Shown: positions 1 to 9,594, numbered from the stretch's first letter. The stretch: 64,000 nucleotides of DNA from CAWIHS01 sp963836005 (GCA_963836005.1 CAWIHS010000006.1:1-64000), one strand, 5' to 3'. Notes: generated from the sequence alone by a model not told the origin. Numbers and translations are program-made.

Positions 1-120
1 TTTCATTAAAATTTTAAAATATTTTTTCCGAGTATCTGTCTTCCACTAAATATCCGATTATACTTATAGATCTTGACTAAGATACATACCTGCAATAACT
101 TTTTAGATGGAAAAGAAAGA

Positions 121-639
121 TTGAAAATTTCAGTGATTGCCGCTATGGCCGAAAACGGGGTTATCGGTATCAATAACCAGCTACCCTGGCGATTGCCTGC
201 TGATCTGGGCTGGTTTAAAAAAAATACCTTAAACAAACCCGTGGTCATGGGTAGAAAGACCTGGGAATCATTGCCATTACGGCCATTACCCGGACGCCAG
301 AATATAATTATTAGCCGCGATATTCAATATCAGCCGTTGAATGTTCAGGGACAGGAAGTTGCTGACATCATTATTGCAGATTGCATAGATAAAGCCATTG
401 CAACGGCTGAGGCTAAAGGGTTTCAGGAGCTGATGTTTATTGGCGGGGCAATGTTATATGAGCAGGTATTACCACGGGCCGATTGTTTGTACCTGACTGT
501 GGTACAGGGCGAGTTCGTGGGAGATGCCTGGTTTCCAGAAATCGATTTTTCTCAATGGCGCGAAAGTTATCATCAGGATAATGAAGCGGATGACAAAAAT
601 CAGCATTTTTACAGTTTTAAAATATACGAGCGAATCTAA
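121..639 (+). CDS. folA: Dihydrofolate reductase
   Basis: Reduces dihydrofolate to tetrahydrofolate with NADPH in the cytoplasm. The protein begins with the usual DHFR strand (KISVIAAMAENGVIG). It has LPW at residues 21-23, the catalytic acid Asp28 (matching E. coli Asp27), the NADPH-binding segment VVMGRKTWESL and the IGGAMLYEQVL helix. The frame is open upstream to another TTG at 73. I chose the TTG at 121 because it puts the family N-terminus at residue 1 and gives 172 residues, close to the normal size; no in-frame ATG precedes the conserved core. Repeat copy B1 starts directly after the stop codon. In E. coli folA is next to apaH; here about 7.9 kb of accessory DNA separates them. Confidence 0.95.
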   Translation: MKISVIAAMAENGVIGINNQLPWRLPADLGWFKKNTLNKPVVMGRKTWESLPLRPLPGRQNIIISRDIQYQPLNVQGQEVADIIIADCIDKAIATAEAKGFQELMFIGGAMLYEQVLPRADCLYLTVVQGEFVGDAWFPEIDFSQWRESYHQDNEADDKNQHFYSFKIYERI

Positions 640-790
640 ACAGTTGTGCGGAAATAGTATGCATAAGTTTTGCACAGGAGCCTGCGATAACTGATTTCGC
701 TCATGTTAGCCACTAACATTAACAAAAAAGTCGACCCGCTACATCACCGGGTCCTCTGCTAAATGGAGATCTTTCAGGAACTCTAATCGA
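640..790 (+). repeat. Dispersed foldback repeat family B, copy B1
   Basis: About 150 bp similar to 13436-13600 (same strand) and to about 48660-48815 (opposite strand). Shared blocks are CGGAAATAG, ATTTCGCTCAT, AACAAAAAAGTCG and GCTAAATGGAGATCTTT. A stem pairs 672-682 (GCACAGGAGCC) with 749-759 (GGGTCCTCTGC), and a small inner hairpin lies near 698-714 (ATGTTAG-CCA-CTAACAT). It begins at the folA stop codon and could also act as a transcription end. No reading frame is supported. Confidence 0.75.
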
Positions 791-884
791 GTTCACTATG
801 CTAGCAAATATTTAATGTGTACCAGGTTAATGGAATCTTACTCTGGTCAGATTCGCCCGAATAGAATGCCCCGCTTCATAGTGT

Positions 885-909
885 TTTATGACTTTTCCAT
901 AAGTAGAAA
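885..909. repeat. 25-bp direct repeat, left copy (possible island boundary)
   Basis: A 25-bp sequence beginning TTTATGACTTTTCC is identical to 8244-8268 in the same orientation. It contains a short palindrome (TTATG...CATAA). It covers the 3' end of the DUF2971-type gene here and of an unrelated small membrane gene at the other copy, read in different frames, so the similarity is at the DNA level rather than the protein level. The two copies enclose the efflux operon. Confidence 0.8.
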
Positions 910-1404
910 GGGAAGACCATCTATTTTCAGGTTTACATGCCCATTGGGATCGACCTTCCGCTGTATAGAGTTCGCATACTCATCTTCGACATTGCCCACA
1001 TATTCGACCGTTCCAGCGAAATGGTCACGGTTAAGAAACATTGGAGCGATAAAATATCCGTTTCCCCAGATCGACTCAAAGCTGAGTGGGCTTAATATTT
1101 CTCCTTTCCAAATCACCCCTTCCCAGCCGGGCTTAGGACGAAGTGGTTCGTCAGTGAAAGGATAACTTGGCATTTCGATGCGAACGCCTTTCATTTCAAG
1201 GCTATACATGCTCCACTGCGGAATACTTTCTTCTTCCTGCTGCGTCCAACAGCTAACAAAGAAGAACTTCCCGAAATCGATTTCAGCGTGCATCTGGGCT
1301 TCTTTTACATCATTTACGCCATCTAATCTGGAGAAACGCAACTTCCGCGTCTTCAGGATAAGTGCAAGCGATTCAATGTTCGTGTAATGGTATATACGAG
1401 ACAA
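886..1404 (-). CDS. DUF2971-type protein, probably C-terminally truncated
   Basis: A 172-residue soluble protein starting with TTG behind a GAGGGGAG ribosome site. The N-terminus (YHYTN, then LILKTRKLRFSRLDGVND) and the middle CWTQQEEESIPQWSMYS with GVRIEM match the pattern I know for DUF2971. Members of that family are usually about 250 residues or more, so this copy appears short. Its last codons lie in the 25-bp direct repeat, which suggests that recombination cut the gene. Family function is not established; such genes often sit in accessory DNA. There are no partner genes beside it. Family call moderate, truncation inferred. Confidence 0.6.
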   Translation of the reverse strand: MSRIYHYTNIESLALILKTRKLRFSRLDGVNDVKEAQMHAEIDFGKFFFVSCWTQQEEESIPQWSMYSLEMKGVRIEMPSYPFTDEPLRPKPGWEGVIWKGEILSPLSFESIWGNGYFIAPMFLNRDHFAGTVEYVGNVEDEYANSIQRKVDPNGHVNLKIDGLPFLLMEKS

Positions 1405-1933
1405 ATTACTCCCCTCTAGTAAATCCCTTTAACAGTGATATTAACGAGACCTGACGTCCCGTTATACATTTTTAATTGAGTTCTTTTTATAGGTTGTTCT
1501 CCGCTTTGATGAGTGAGAATATTTGTTCAAAGTGTTATTAAACGTTGATACATAAGAGCTTTTCTTATTAAGAAAGCTTTTTGTAATTTTTATAATCTAT
1601 AAAAATTACTTATGATCAGCATTCTGGCCCTCAGCCAGACAGCAATTAGCTTTTTGTGCAAAGATTGCTAAAAGTTCACTCATCAAAGCGGTGAAGAGCC
1701 GGGACAATGTAATGTCTATATATACTCAGGAGCCGGTATCATCCTTGGTTTTTGAAATTTTTGAATAATCCGTAAGAAATCCCTTGGCCTGGTAGTCGCC
1801 AAACATGGGTTCCTCAGAGACTGTTTCTGCCAATACCTTAGAGGGTAATGCTAATATGCTAGCAAGGCCAGGTATCGTTATTAGTTTTTTATCTTCATTT
1901 TATTAGTTCCTATAGGGATTCTTTATGAATGTT
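1405..1933. other. Intergenic region with a 16-bp inverted repeat
   Basis: No coding frame is supported. The stretch is AT-rich and contains the foldback element at 1501-1691, described separately. From about 1780 to 1890 there are imperfect short repeats (GGCCTGGTA and GGCCAGGTA). It lies downstream of the decayed efflux operon, which is transcribed towards it, and upstream of the DUF2971-type gene, so it would hold that gene's promoter. I could not identify convincing -35/-10 boxes. Confidence 0.5.
1501..1691. repeat. 191-bp element with 16-bp perfect terminal inverted repeats
   Basis: CCGCTTTGATGAGTGA at 1501-1516 is perfectly complementary to TCACTCATCAAAGCGG at 1676-1691. The interior is AT-rich with a smaller hairpin potential (AAGAGCTTTTC / GAAAGCTTTTT) and no open frame. 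The form is that of a small non-autonomous element (MITE-like), although no second copy was seen in this window. Confidence 0.6.
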
Positions 1934-3331
1934 CTATTTCTTCTGAGTTTCCTGATCGGCAATATCCAGCCAGCCGCCGCCCATGGAACGGTATACATCA
2001 ACCAGGCTGGTTATGACCCCGGTCTGAGTCTGGACATAATCGAGCTGGCTGGAGAACAGGCTACGATTGGCATCTAGCACCTGCAGATAGCTGGTCGTTC
2101 CGGCATCATATTGATCTTTGGCCAACCGTGCGTAAGTCTCCAGGGCTTTTAACCTACGTCCTTGCGCCTCCTGGCTCTCTCGCCCTCTGGTGGTTGCTAC
2201 CAGGGCATCTTCAACATCGCGAAAAGCTGAAATAATTGACTGTTGATAGCGGTATAGCGCTTCTCGTTGGGCAGCTTCGCACTTATAACCTGACCTTCAA
2301 TATTTCCAAAGGTAAAGATGGGGCCCAGCACTACCACCAATTCCCCAGACGTTGGAGTCACCATCAAATAGCTCACTTGAATTCACTGTGGATACTCCCA
2401 GGGCACCTGTCAGTGAGATATTAGGATAATAGAGTGCCTCAGCCACGCCAATACGGGCATTGGCGGCAATCAGTGCCTGCTCCGCTTCAATGATATCAGG
2501 CCGTTGTTCCAGAAGCTCGGACGGCAGTTCCGCAGGAATCCCGGGAATGGTAAGCTGCTCGATGCTGCTGCCACGAATAATCGGTTCCGGGTTTTGGCCA
2601 AGCAGCACTGCAATCAGATGCTCCTGCTGAGCGATCAGCTGCTTCCAGCTGGGGAATAGTCTGGCGGGCAGACTCATATTCGGATTCGACCTGGCTGACT
2701 TCAACCTGTGAAACAGTGCCGTATTTATGACGTAATTGAAAATACGTAATGATTCTGCATAGGCCTTTTCTGTTTCCCTGGCAATATCCAGCTGACGGTC
2801 AAGACCGCGCAGCACGAGATAGTTGCTTGCGACATTACTCACCAGAGTAAGCAGTACGCTACGACGCCCCGCTTCACTGGCCACAGATCAGCCTGGGCTG
2901 CTTCAGTGGCACGGCGAATACGCCCCCAAGATCAATTTCCCAAGTCGCATTCAGTGCTCCCTGGTAAATGTGTACGGAGGTGGTCCAGGGGAAATACCGG
3001 TATTGCTATTCTGCTGTCTGGATACGCCTGCCGCGGCCCCTATCTGCGGAAAAGCCTCGGAACGGGTCGTGCGCAACTGGCCAAGATACTGATCAACCCG
3101 TGCCGTAGCAGCCATAAGATCAAGATTATTGTTCAGGGCCGTGTAAATCAGTGGTCAAGTACAGGATCATTGAACCGCCTCCACCAGGCAGTATCAATCA
3201 TCTGCTCGCTGCCTCATAAGAAATGGTCCAGTCAACTGGTGTTGCGACCGTTGGACGCTGGTAATCGGACCAACAACGCAGCCGGTGAGCATGACCACGG
3301 TAATTCCGACACAAAGTAGCTTACGCATCAT
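1934..3331 (-). pseudogene. Outer-membrane efflux channel (OprM/NodT type), frameshifted
   Basis: Remnant of the outer-membrane channel of a tripartite RND pump. The start is clear: AGGAGGTGACC before ATG, a signal peptide and a lipobox ending in LTGC, then VVGP. The frame is lost near 3270, where one missing base turns the expected GPDYQRP into GPITSVQ. Family segments reappear in changing frames: TAWWRRFNDPVLDH, LIYTALNNNLDLMAATARV, then SVLLTLVSNVASNYLVLRG, LPSELLEQRPDIIEAEQ with ANARIGVAEALYYPNISLTGA, and finally DQYDAGTTSYLQVLDANRSLFSSQL. I count at least six single-base disruptions, mostly deletions. The combined length (about 466 codons) is full size, so decay was by small indels. It cannot make a channel. 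Confidence 0.9.
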
Positions 3332-6300
3332 GGTCACCTCCTGCTGGTGCTGGCACAGGTGAGTCGTTTTCTTTTTCCTGCTGAACAGTCCTGAAGCATT
3401 TTCAACCAGGACAAAAAACAGCGGCACAAAGAACGAGGCAATCACGGTCGACGCCAGCATACCGCCAATGACCCCGGTACCGATGGCATGCAGACTGTTG
3501 GCACCCGCTCCGGTTGCAATAGCCATCGGCACACAACCAAGGATAAAAGCCAGTGAGGTCATGACAATCGGTCGCAGACGCAGGCGAGCAGCTTCAACGG
3601 CCGAATCAACCACCGACATGCCGAGTGTAAATTTCCACGGCAAACTCGATGATCAGGATAGCATTTTTGGCTGAAAGTCCAATCAGCGTCACCAGGCCGA
3701 CCTGGAAATAGACGTCATTGTCCAGACCACGTCCCCAGGTCGCCAGCAGAGCGCCGCAGATCGCGAAAGGAACCGCCATCATTACACCGATTGGCAATGT
3801 CCATTTCTCATATTGAGCAGCCAGAATGAGAAAGACCATGATCAGGCCAAATATAAAGGCAGAACTGGAGGTGCCGCCTGACTTCTTCTCCTCGAATGCC
3901 TGACCGGACCATGAAAAACCGTAGCCATCAGGAAGCACTTCAGCTGCGATTTCTTCCATGGCTGTAATCGCCTGGCCGGAACTGTATCCAGTAGCCTGGC
4001 TGCCGGTCAGCTTTGCTGCGGGAAAGCCATTGAAACGCGGTAACAATCCAGCCCCGGGTTTATAGCTCACCGTTGCCAGGGCCGAGAGCGGGATCATTTG
4101 TCCATCCTTTGTCGATCGCACATAGATCTGTTCAAAATCGGTAGGCTCATCACGGTATTTTGCCTCAGCCTGGATGATAACCTGCCAGATTCTGCCAAAC
4201 TGGACATATTGCGCCACATAGGAAGAACCGAAATAGGCCTGCAGTGTCTGGTAGATGTCTGAAACCGCTACCCCGAGAAGTTCAGCACGGTTGCGATCAA
4301 GATCGAAATATAGCTGCTGTTGCGATGCCGAAAACGTTGTAGAAACTCCTGCCAGGTCGCACGTTCACGGGCTTTGGCTACAAATTTTTTGGTTATCTTC
4401 TCCAAATCCTGAGAACTCCCACTGCCCATGTTCTGGATATAGAATTCAAAGCCTCCGGTGGTGCCAAGCCCGGGAATAGATGGGGGATTCAAAGGAACGA
4501 TAATACTTTCCTTGATGCCAGTGAATTTGCGACGCAGCTCGTCAATAACTGCAAACGCTCCGGTCGCTTCACCTTCCCGCTCTGAATAGGGTTTGAGCGC
4601 TGTAAACAATACCGACGCGTTGGTCTTGTTCTGACTGTCAATCAGGCTATAGCCATCGACCTGAAATACTGAGTCCACAGCCGGATTTCATGCAGGGTTT
4701 TGACGGCCTGACCGGAAACCGAAGTGGTCCGCTCAAGACTGGCCGCATCCGGCATGATATTGACCCCAAACAGATAGCCCTGATCTTCTGCAGGCACAAA
4801 ACTCCCCGGTAAAATTCTAAACAGGGGATCACCCCAAACACCACCCCGCCAAACAGGATCAAACCAAGCAGCTTGTGGTTGATCAAAAAACGCACTCCAA
4901 CCACATATACGTTCGTTATCCTGGTAAAAGATTCATCAAACCACTTGCCAAAGCCCTTCTTCTCATGAGTTCCAGGCTTAAGAATACGGGCCGCCAAAGC
5001 CGGGGAAAGCATAAGGGCCACAATGCCGGAAATCACCATGGAAATGGCGATAGTAATGGCAAACTGTTTATAGAGCGTACCGGTTAATCCACCCAGAAAG
5101 GCAACCGGCAGGAATACCGAGACCAGTACCAGAACAATGGCAACCAGAGCGCCGGACAGCTCATCCATGGCCTTGCGCGCCGCTTCAATGGGAGAAAGCC
5201 CATTAGTGGCCATATGATGTTCGACACTCTCAACCACGATAATGGCATCATCGACCACCAGACCGATAGCCAGGATCATACCGAAAAGAGTGAGCATATT
5301 TGTCGAAAAATCAAGAAAGTAGATTCCGGTGTAAGTTCCTATAATACAGATAGGCACAGCCAGAATGGGAATGAAGGTGGCCCGGAAACGCTGCAGAAAC
5401 AGCAGAACAACCAATACCACCAGCACTACCGCCTCGAAAAATGTATGCACAACTTTCTCGATGGAGGCCTCAGTGAACTGACTCGTGTCAATGACGTATT
5501 TAAATTTGAGACCATCCGGAAATCCCGGTTCGAGCTCTTCGATCAGCGCTCTTACCTTCTTTGAAGTCGCTATAGCATTGGCACCAGGCTGTTGGTAGAC
5601 AACGACCGCTGCTGATTTTTTGCCATCGAGCTTGGTCGTCATGGAATAATCTTTTGAACCCATTTCAGCATAGCCAACGTCTTTGAGACGAACAATGGCC
5701 GAGCCGTCAGACACGGCCCGAATAATGATGTCATCAAATTCCTCTGGTGTGGCCAGCATTCCTTTGGTTGTCACTACAAAGCTCTGCTGGATCCCGGGGG
5801 TGGCTGGAGCCTGGCCGATCTGACCGACACCAAATGCCTGGTTCTGATTCTTAATAGCATTGCTGACATCCGTCGCTGTCAGGCCCAGCTGGGCGAGACG
5901 ATCGGGATCTAGCCAGATGCGCATGGCAATGTCAGGACTTGGAAACATACTGGACAGGTTAGCACCCTGGATACGCTTGATCGGATCGAGTATATAGAGA
6001 TTGACGTAGTTGGACAGGTAAGTCTGGTCGTACCGATCATCGTCTGTGTAGAAGCCTGCGACCATCATAAATGCCTGGGAACGTGTCTCGACGGTCACCC
6101 CCTGTTTGGCGACCACCTCCGGTAGCTTGGCACTGGCCTGGCTGACCCGGTTCTGCACGTTAACCTGGGCCTCGTTAGGGTCGGTACCAGGTTCAAAGGT
6201 CACCGTCAGCGTCATGTTGCCGGTTGATGAACTGGTAGAGAGCATATAACTCATACCCTCGACACCGTTGATCTGCGTCTCAAGGGGGGCCGCAACCGTG

Positions 6301-6476
6301 TTGGCGATAACCTCTGCGGTAGCGCCGGGATATATGGCGGTAACCTGAACAGTCGGCGGAGCGATGTCCGGGTATTGGGCAACCGGTGTTGCTTGCATTG
6401 ATACCAGGCCACCCAGAACAATAATAATCGATATGACCATGGCGAAAATAGGTCGATCGATGAAAAACTTTGCCAT
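3321..6476 (-). pseudogene. RND efflux pump inner-membrane transporter (AcrB/MexB type), frameshifted
   Basis: The N-terminal 550 or so residues read cleanly from MAKFFIDRPIFAMVISI, with VAQYPDIAPPTVQV, the porter domain, and the TM4 proton-relay segment GLVVDDAIIVVE. Near 4815 the frame shifts (expected LPGSFVPAEDQGYLF), then again near 4690, near 4350, near 4235, near 3640 and in an A-rich run near 3373. Family segments continue in other frames: GGFEFYIQNMG, PDGYGFSWSGQAFEEK, LAAQYEKWTLPIGVMMAVPF, GLSAKNAILIIEFA and LRPIVMTSLAFILGCVP. The ancestral stop codon (3321-3323) overlapped the start of the channel gene. Total length equals a normal pump of about 1,050 residues. The second half is unreadable, so the gene is not functional unless the indels are sequencing errors. 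Confidence 0.92.
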
Positions 6477-6488
6477 TGCAGACCTCGT

Positions 6489-7688
6489 CTATTTCGTTGC
6501 AGGTTGTGAGGATTTCGTCTCTTTCGAATCAGTCACCGGTGCTATGACGATCTTGACCGGCATGCCGGGTGCAAGACGCATAAAACCATTGGTAACCACC
6601 TGCTCTCCCTTATTCAGGCCTTTTTCAATAACCCAGTCATCTCCTACCCAGGATCCGACAATAACGGGTCGGATCTCCGCTTTACCTTCTTTATTCACTA
6701 CATACACCACATGCCCGTTAGAAGTCTGCTGCACTGCACGTTGCGGGACAGTCATAGCATTGGGTCGCTTTGCACCCTGCATGACAGCTTTTACGAACAT
6801 ACCGGGTCGCAATAAGGCATCCGGGTTGGGTAATTCGGCCTTGATGAGAAAGGTAGCCGTCTCACTACTAAAAGTAGGATCAACAAAACTCACCTTGCCT
6901 ATATGGGGATATTCACTGGTATCAGAAAGATACACCTTAACAGTGTACTCATGCTCAGGGGCCGGAATCAGTCGACCAGCGGAAATTTCATTCCTGTGTT
7001 TGTCAAGCTGATTCTGCGATATACTGAAATTGACCCAGATCGGGTCTAGCTGGGCTACATAGGTCAGATCGCCACCGGGTCCGACACTTAAGTAGGCACC
7101 TTCACGAACTTTGGAGTCGCCACTTGCTCCGGTTACCGGTGCTTTGATGACGGTATAGCCCAGATCAAGCTCCGCCTGTTGAAGACGGGCCTTTGCCTGA
7201 TATACTTCCGCTTCTGCAGACTTCACAGCCCCCGTAGCATTGTCCAGATCACTCTTGCTGGCTGCATCGAGCTTGGCTAAAGGCTTGATCCGTTTCAGGT
7301 TAGCCTGCGCGGTCCAGAGCTGTGCCTTGCTGTTGGCCAACGCGCCAGTCATAGACTCAACCTGAGCCTTGAATGGTTTCTGATCCATGAGGAACATTTT
7401 CTGCCCCTGTTTGACCACCTCTCCCTCTTTATAAAGAATCTTCTCCAGGAAACCGTTAACCCGAGCCACGATTTCAACCTGATGGGCACTTTCAATCTTG
7501 GCAACAAAGGTGGTGTCAAGCGGAATAGTTTTTGGCTCAACAGTGATGACATTCACCTCGGCTGGCGGTAGAGTCGCTTTAACTTCCTTTTTCTTATCAC
7601 AACCCATCAGGCTGATAGCTGCCAGGACGATTCCCCCTAATATCAGCATCCTAAAGCTAAGCTTGCCAGAGAATTGCTCCACATTCAT
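6489..7688 (-). CDS. RND efflux periplasmic adaptor (MexA/AcrA type)
   Basis: Membrane fusion lipoprotein of 399 residues joining an RND pump to its outer-membrane channel. An upstream in-frame ATG exists at 7724, but GGAG lies 8 bases before the ATG at 7688, so I prefer that one. It has a signal sequence with a lipobox ending LMGC (followed by DKKKE), a biotinyl-lipoyl-like half motif (VARVNGFLEKILYKEGEVVKQGQ), a coiled-coil hairpin (about residues 95-165), DLGYTVIKAPVTG, and beta-barrel and C-terminal domains (LLRPGMFVKAVMQG, VVTNGFMRLAPGMPVKIV). It is the first gene of the operon and ends 12 bases before the pump gene. It is intact although both partners are broken, so it probably has no cognate pump unless another one substitutes. 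Confidence 0.9.
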   Translation of the reverse strand: MNVEQFSGKLSFRMLILGGIVLAAISLMGCDKKKEVKATLPPAEVNVITVEPKTIPLDTTFVAKIESAHQVEIVARVNGFLEKILYKEGEVVKQGQKMFLMDQKPFKAQVESMTGALANSKAQLWTAQANLKRIKPLAKLDAASKSDLDNATGAVKSAEAEVYQAKARLQQAELDLGYTVIKAPVTGASGDSKVREGAYLSVGPGGDLTYVAQLDPIWVNFSISQNQLDKHRNEISAGRLIPAPEHEYTVKVYLSDTSEYPHIGKVSFVDPTFSSETATFLIKAELPNPDALLRPGMFVKAVMQGAKRPNAMTVPQRAVQQTSNGHVVYVVNKEGKAEIRPVIVGSWVGDDWVIEKGLNKGEQVVTNGFMRLAPGMPVKIVIAPVTDSKETKSSQPATK

Positions 7689-7724
7689 ACCAACTACTCC
7701 TGTTGTATATTTATACCTGAACAT

Positions 7725-8237
7725 ATTATTTCAAAATTTGATAATTGCGTGTACGTCGTTAAACCAGGTTGGGTAAAGTGCTACCAGATTTAAGAAATAG
7801 TTTAAAATTTAACTCATTTGTACTATTTTACCGGGTAAGTGTAATAATTATTTCAACTAAATACTACGATGATTTGTTGCGGATAACAGTAAACGGTGTC
7901 TTTATCTTGATGGCACTACAACCTGGAGGGTAGCGAATGTCCAACGCTGGGCAACCGCTATGCTGATACATCAAAACGGCCGTTGTCGGCCGATATGAGC
8001 GTTATCCCAGAGCTGCGGGTTCGCTATGCAGGCAGGTTAAAAAAGGGTTTACCAACTATTGGTAAAGCCTCACATCAAAATGGCCGTCAACGGCCGATAT
8101 CGGGAAGCAGACACATCATCATGGTGCTCTTTCTGAATGTCCGGGCAGTGAAAGATTAACCTGTTTATCCTATGATCGTGTAACAAATAGGCTAACAGAC
8201 TAAACGCGTCTGGCTGAAAACCCTTTGTAACAGTGGC
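7725..8237. other. Non-coding spacer with repeated palindromic motif
   Basis: No gene is supported. The region upstream of the adaptor gene (7725-7900) is AT-rich and should hold the efflux promoter, but no clear TetR-type or other operator was recognised, and no regulator gene is adjacent. From about 7900 to 8110 the DNA is more GC-rich and holds two related palindromes (7968-7996 and 8072-8100) and a perfect hairpin at 8048-8066 (TTTACCAA-CTA-TTGGTAAA). It looks like debris of an older element. Confidence 0.5.
7968..8100. repeat. Pair of 29-bp direct repeats, each carrying a GGCCG palindrome
   Basis: 7968-7996 and 8072-8100 both read ACATCAAAA, then GGCCG-N4-CGGCC (C or T before GGCCG), then GATAT. 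They differ at 4 of 29 positions, and three of those fall in the hairpin loop, so each copy keeps its palindrome. Spacing is 104 bases start to start. Confidence 0.6.
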
Positions 8238-8438
8238 TTAAAGTTTATGACTTTTCCATAAGTAGAAAAACGCATTCGCCGCCAGAGCGAAGCCGATAAT
8301 CTTCAGCATTAAAGGTGTGCTGACATAATCCATTAATGTGCCTGCTGCGATCAAATAAATAGCCAGGGTGATCAAAAGTTTGGCTTTGTCCAGCAATTTT
8401 GACTTGTTTTCGCTGTTCATTAGTACTATGTTGCGCAT
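8238..8438 (-). CDS. Small membrane protein, unknown function
   Basis: A 66-residue reading frame from the ATG at 8438 (a GTG directly precedes it). It has a polar N-terminus (RNIVLMNSENKSKLLDKAK) and two hydrophobic stretches (LLITLAIYLIAAGTLMDYV and MLKIIGFALAANAFFYLW), consistent with two membrane spans. I do not recognise a family. Its last codons fall in the right copy of the 25-bp direct repeat (8244-8268), so the present C-terminus may have been created by recombination. It lies downstream of the apaH terminator hairpin. It could be a real small gene or a truncated one. Confidence 0.45.
   Translation of the reverse strand: MRNIVLMNSENKSKLLDKAKLLITLAIYLIAAGTLMDYVSTPLMLKIIGFALAANAFFYLWKSHKL
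8244..8268. repeat. 25-bp direct repeat, right copy (possible island boundary)
   Basis: Identical in sequence and orientation to 885-909; the bases on both sides differ, so the match is exactly 25 bp. It lies in the 3' end of the small membrane gene. Together the two copies enclose 7.36 kb. Confidence 0.8.
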
Positions 8439-8509
8439 CACTGTTTACCTGTATGAAGTTTAACCCATAGGTAATTATAACCGTTTATTACAATATTTAC
8501 TAAAATAAG

Positions 8510-8529
8510 CCAGGTCTCTAAAGACCTGG
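8510..8529 (-). terminator. Hairpin downstream of apaH
   Basis: CCAGGTCT (8510-8517), loop CTAA, AGACCTGG (8522-8529): a perfect 8-bp stem. On the minus strand it is followed by GCTTATTTTAG, a modest U-rich run. It sits 54 bases past the apaH stop codon and before the small membrane gene. Confidence 0.65.
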
Positions 8530-8582
8530 TTGTTATAATAGAGTAAAGTTACGCGCAATCATTAATTTACAGCAGGCTGTGC

Positions 8583-9410
8583 TTAAATTTTGTATTCAGC
8601 CGGTGTTTCGCATGCGACATCAAATAATTTTTCACTGCCCAGTTCTATAGCGGTCAAACTGCCGCCCCAGAGACACCCGGTGTCCAGGGCAAAAACATTG
8701 TCCTGGCTGGTATGACCAAATAATGTAGACCAGTGGCCAAAGATTATTTTCAGTTCCTGATGTCTGTTGTCAGGGACTTCATACCAGGGCATGTATCCCG
8801 GCTTCTGGCTGCCTATTTGCCCCTTGTCGTTAAAGTTGAGTTTTCCATTAGGTTTGCAATAGCGCATGCGGGTCAGACTATTGGTGATAAAACGCAATCG
8901 GTCCCAGCCTTGCAGATCTGCACTCCATATATTCGGTTTGTTGCCAAACATGTGAGCGAGAAAATCATGGTATTGCTCGCATTGTAAAATTTGCTCTACT
9001 TCACGGGCACATTGCTGCGCCGTTGGCAGATCCCATTGAGGGGGAAGCCCGGCATGAATCATGGTATAACCCAGGGTGTTATCATGATGCAGTAGTGGAC
9101 GATGGCGCAGCCAATGTAGTAATTCTTCTCGATCCGGCGCAGTTAATATGTCATCAAGCGTATGCTGCTTCAGTACCTTGCTGCCATCAGCAAGTGCCAG
9201 CAGAGTAAGATCGTGGTTGCCCAGAACAGTGACAGCACTTTTCCCCAGTTTTTTAATAAAACGCAGCGTTTCCAGTGATTTGTCGCCTCGATTGACCAGA
9301 TCTCCGACAAACCAGAGGTGGTCATTTTTGGGGTCAAAACATATTTTTTCCAACAGGAATTCAAGTGCATCAAAACACCCCTGGATATCACCTATGGCAT
9401 AGGTGGTCAT
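8583..9410 (-). CDS. apaH: Bis(5'-nucleosyl)-tetraphosphatase, symmetrical
   Basis: Cytoplasmic metallophosphatase that splits diadenosine tetraphosphate into two ADP. At 275 residues it is normal size. The metal-binding signature is complete: GDIQG (7-11), GDLVNRGD (36-43) and GNHD (64-67), followed by the histidine segments MIHAGLPPQWD and FGHWSTLFGH. The ATG start follows a purine-rich site. It is divergent from glnE with a 184-base spacer that must hold both promoters. folA, its partner in E. coli, lies beyond the accessory block. Confidence 0.96.
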   Translation of the reverse strand: MTTYAIGDIQGCFDALEFLLEKICFDPKNDHLWFVGDLVNRGDKSLETLRFIKKLGKSAVTVLGNHDLTLLALADGSKVLKQHTLDDILTAPDREELLHWLRHRPLLHHDNTLGYTMIHAGLPPQWDLPTAQQCAREVEQILQCEQYHDFLAHMFGNKPNIWSADLQGWDRLRFITNSLTRMRYCKPNGKLNFNDKGQIGSQKPGYMPWYEVPDNRHQELKIIFGHWSTLFGHTSQDNVFALDTGCLWGGSLTAIELGSEKLFDVACETPAEYKI

Positions 9411-9594
9411 TGTTCGTCCTTCTATGGATTATCATTTATAATAGTATGAGTAGCTATTTAGCGTATTTTAAACATCGTGACTGCAATTATTCGTGCAGCA
9501 TATCAGGTTCGTCAGGCAGTTGCAGTATGCATAAATTGAATTGAATAAATACATTTCATAATCATAACATTCTGAGCTGAAATAAGGGTAGAAA

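Noticed and set aside
815..1165. Open frame on the plus strand across the DUF2971-type gene
   Set aside because: It lies opposite a frame with recognisable family motifs and has no protein-like features of its own.
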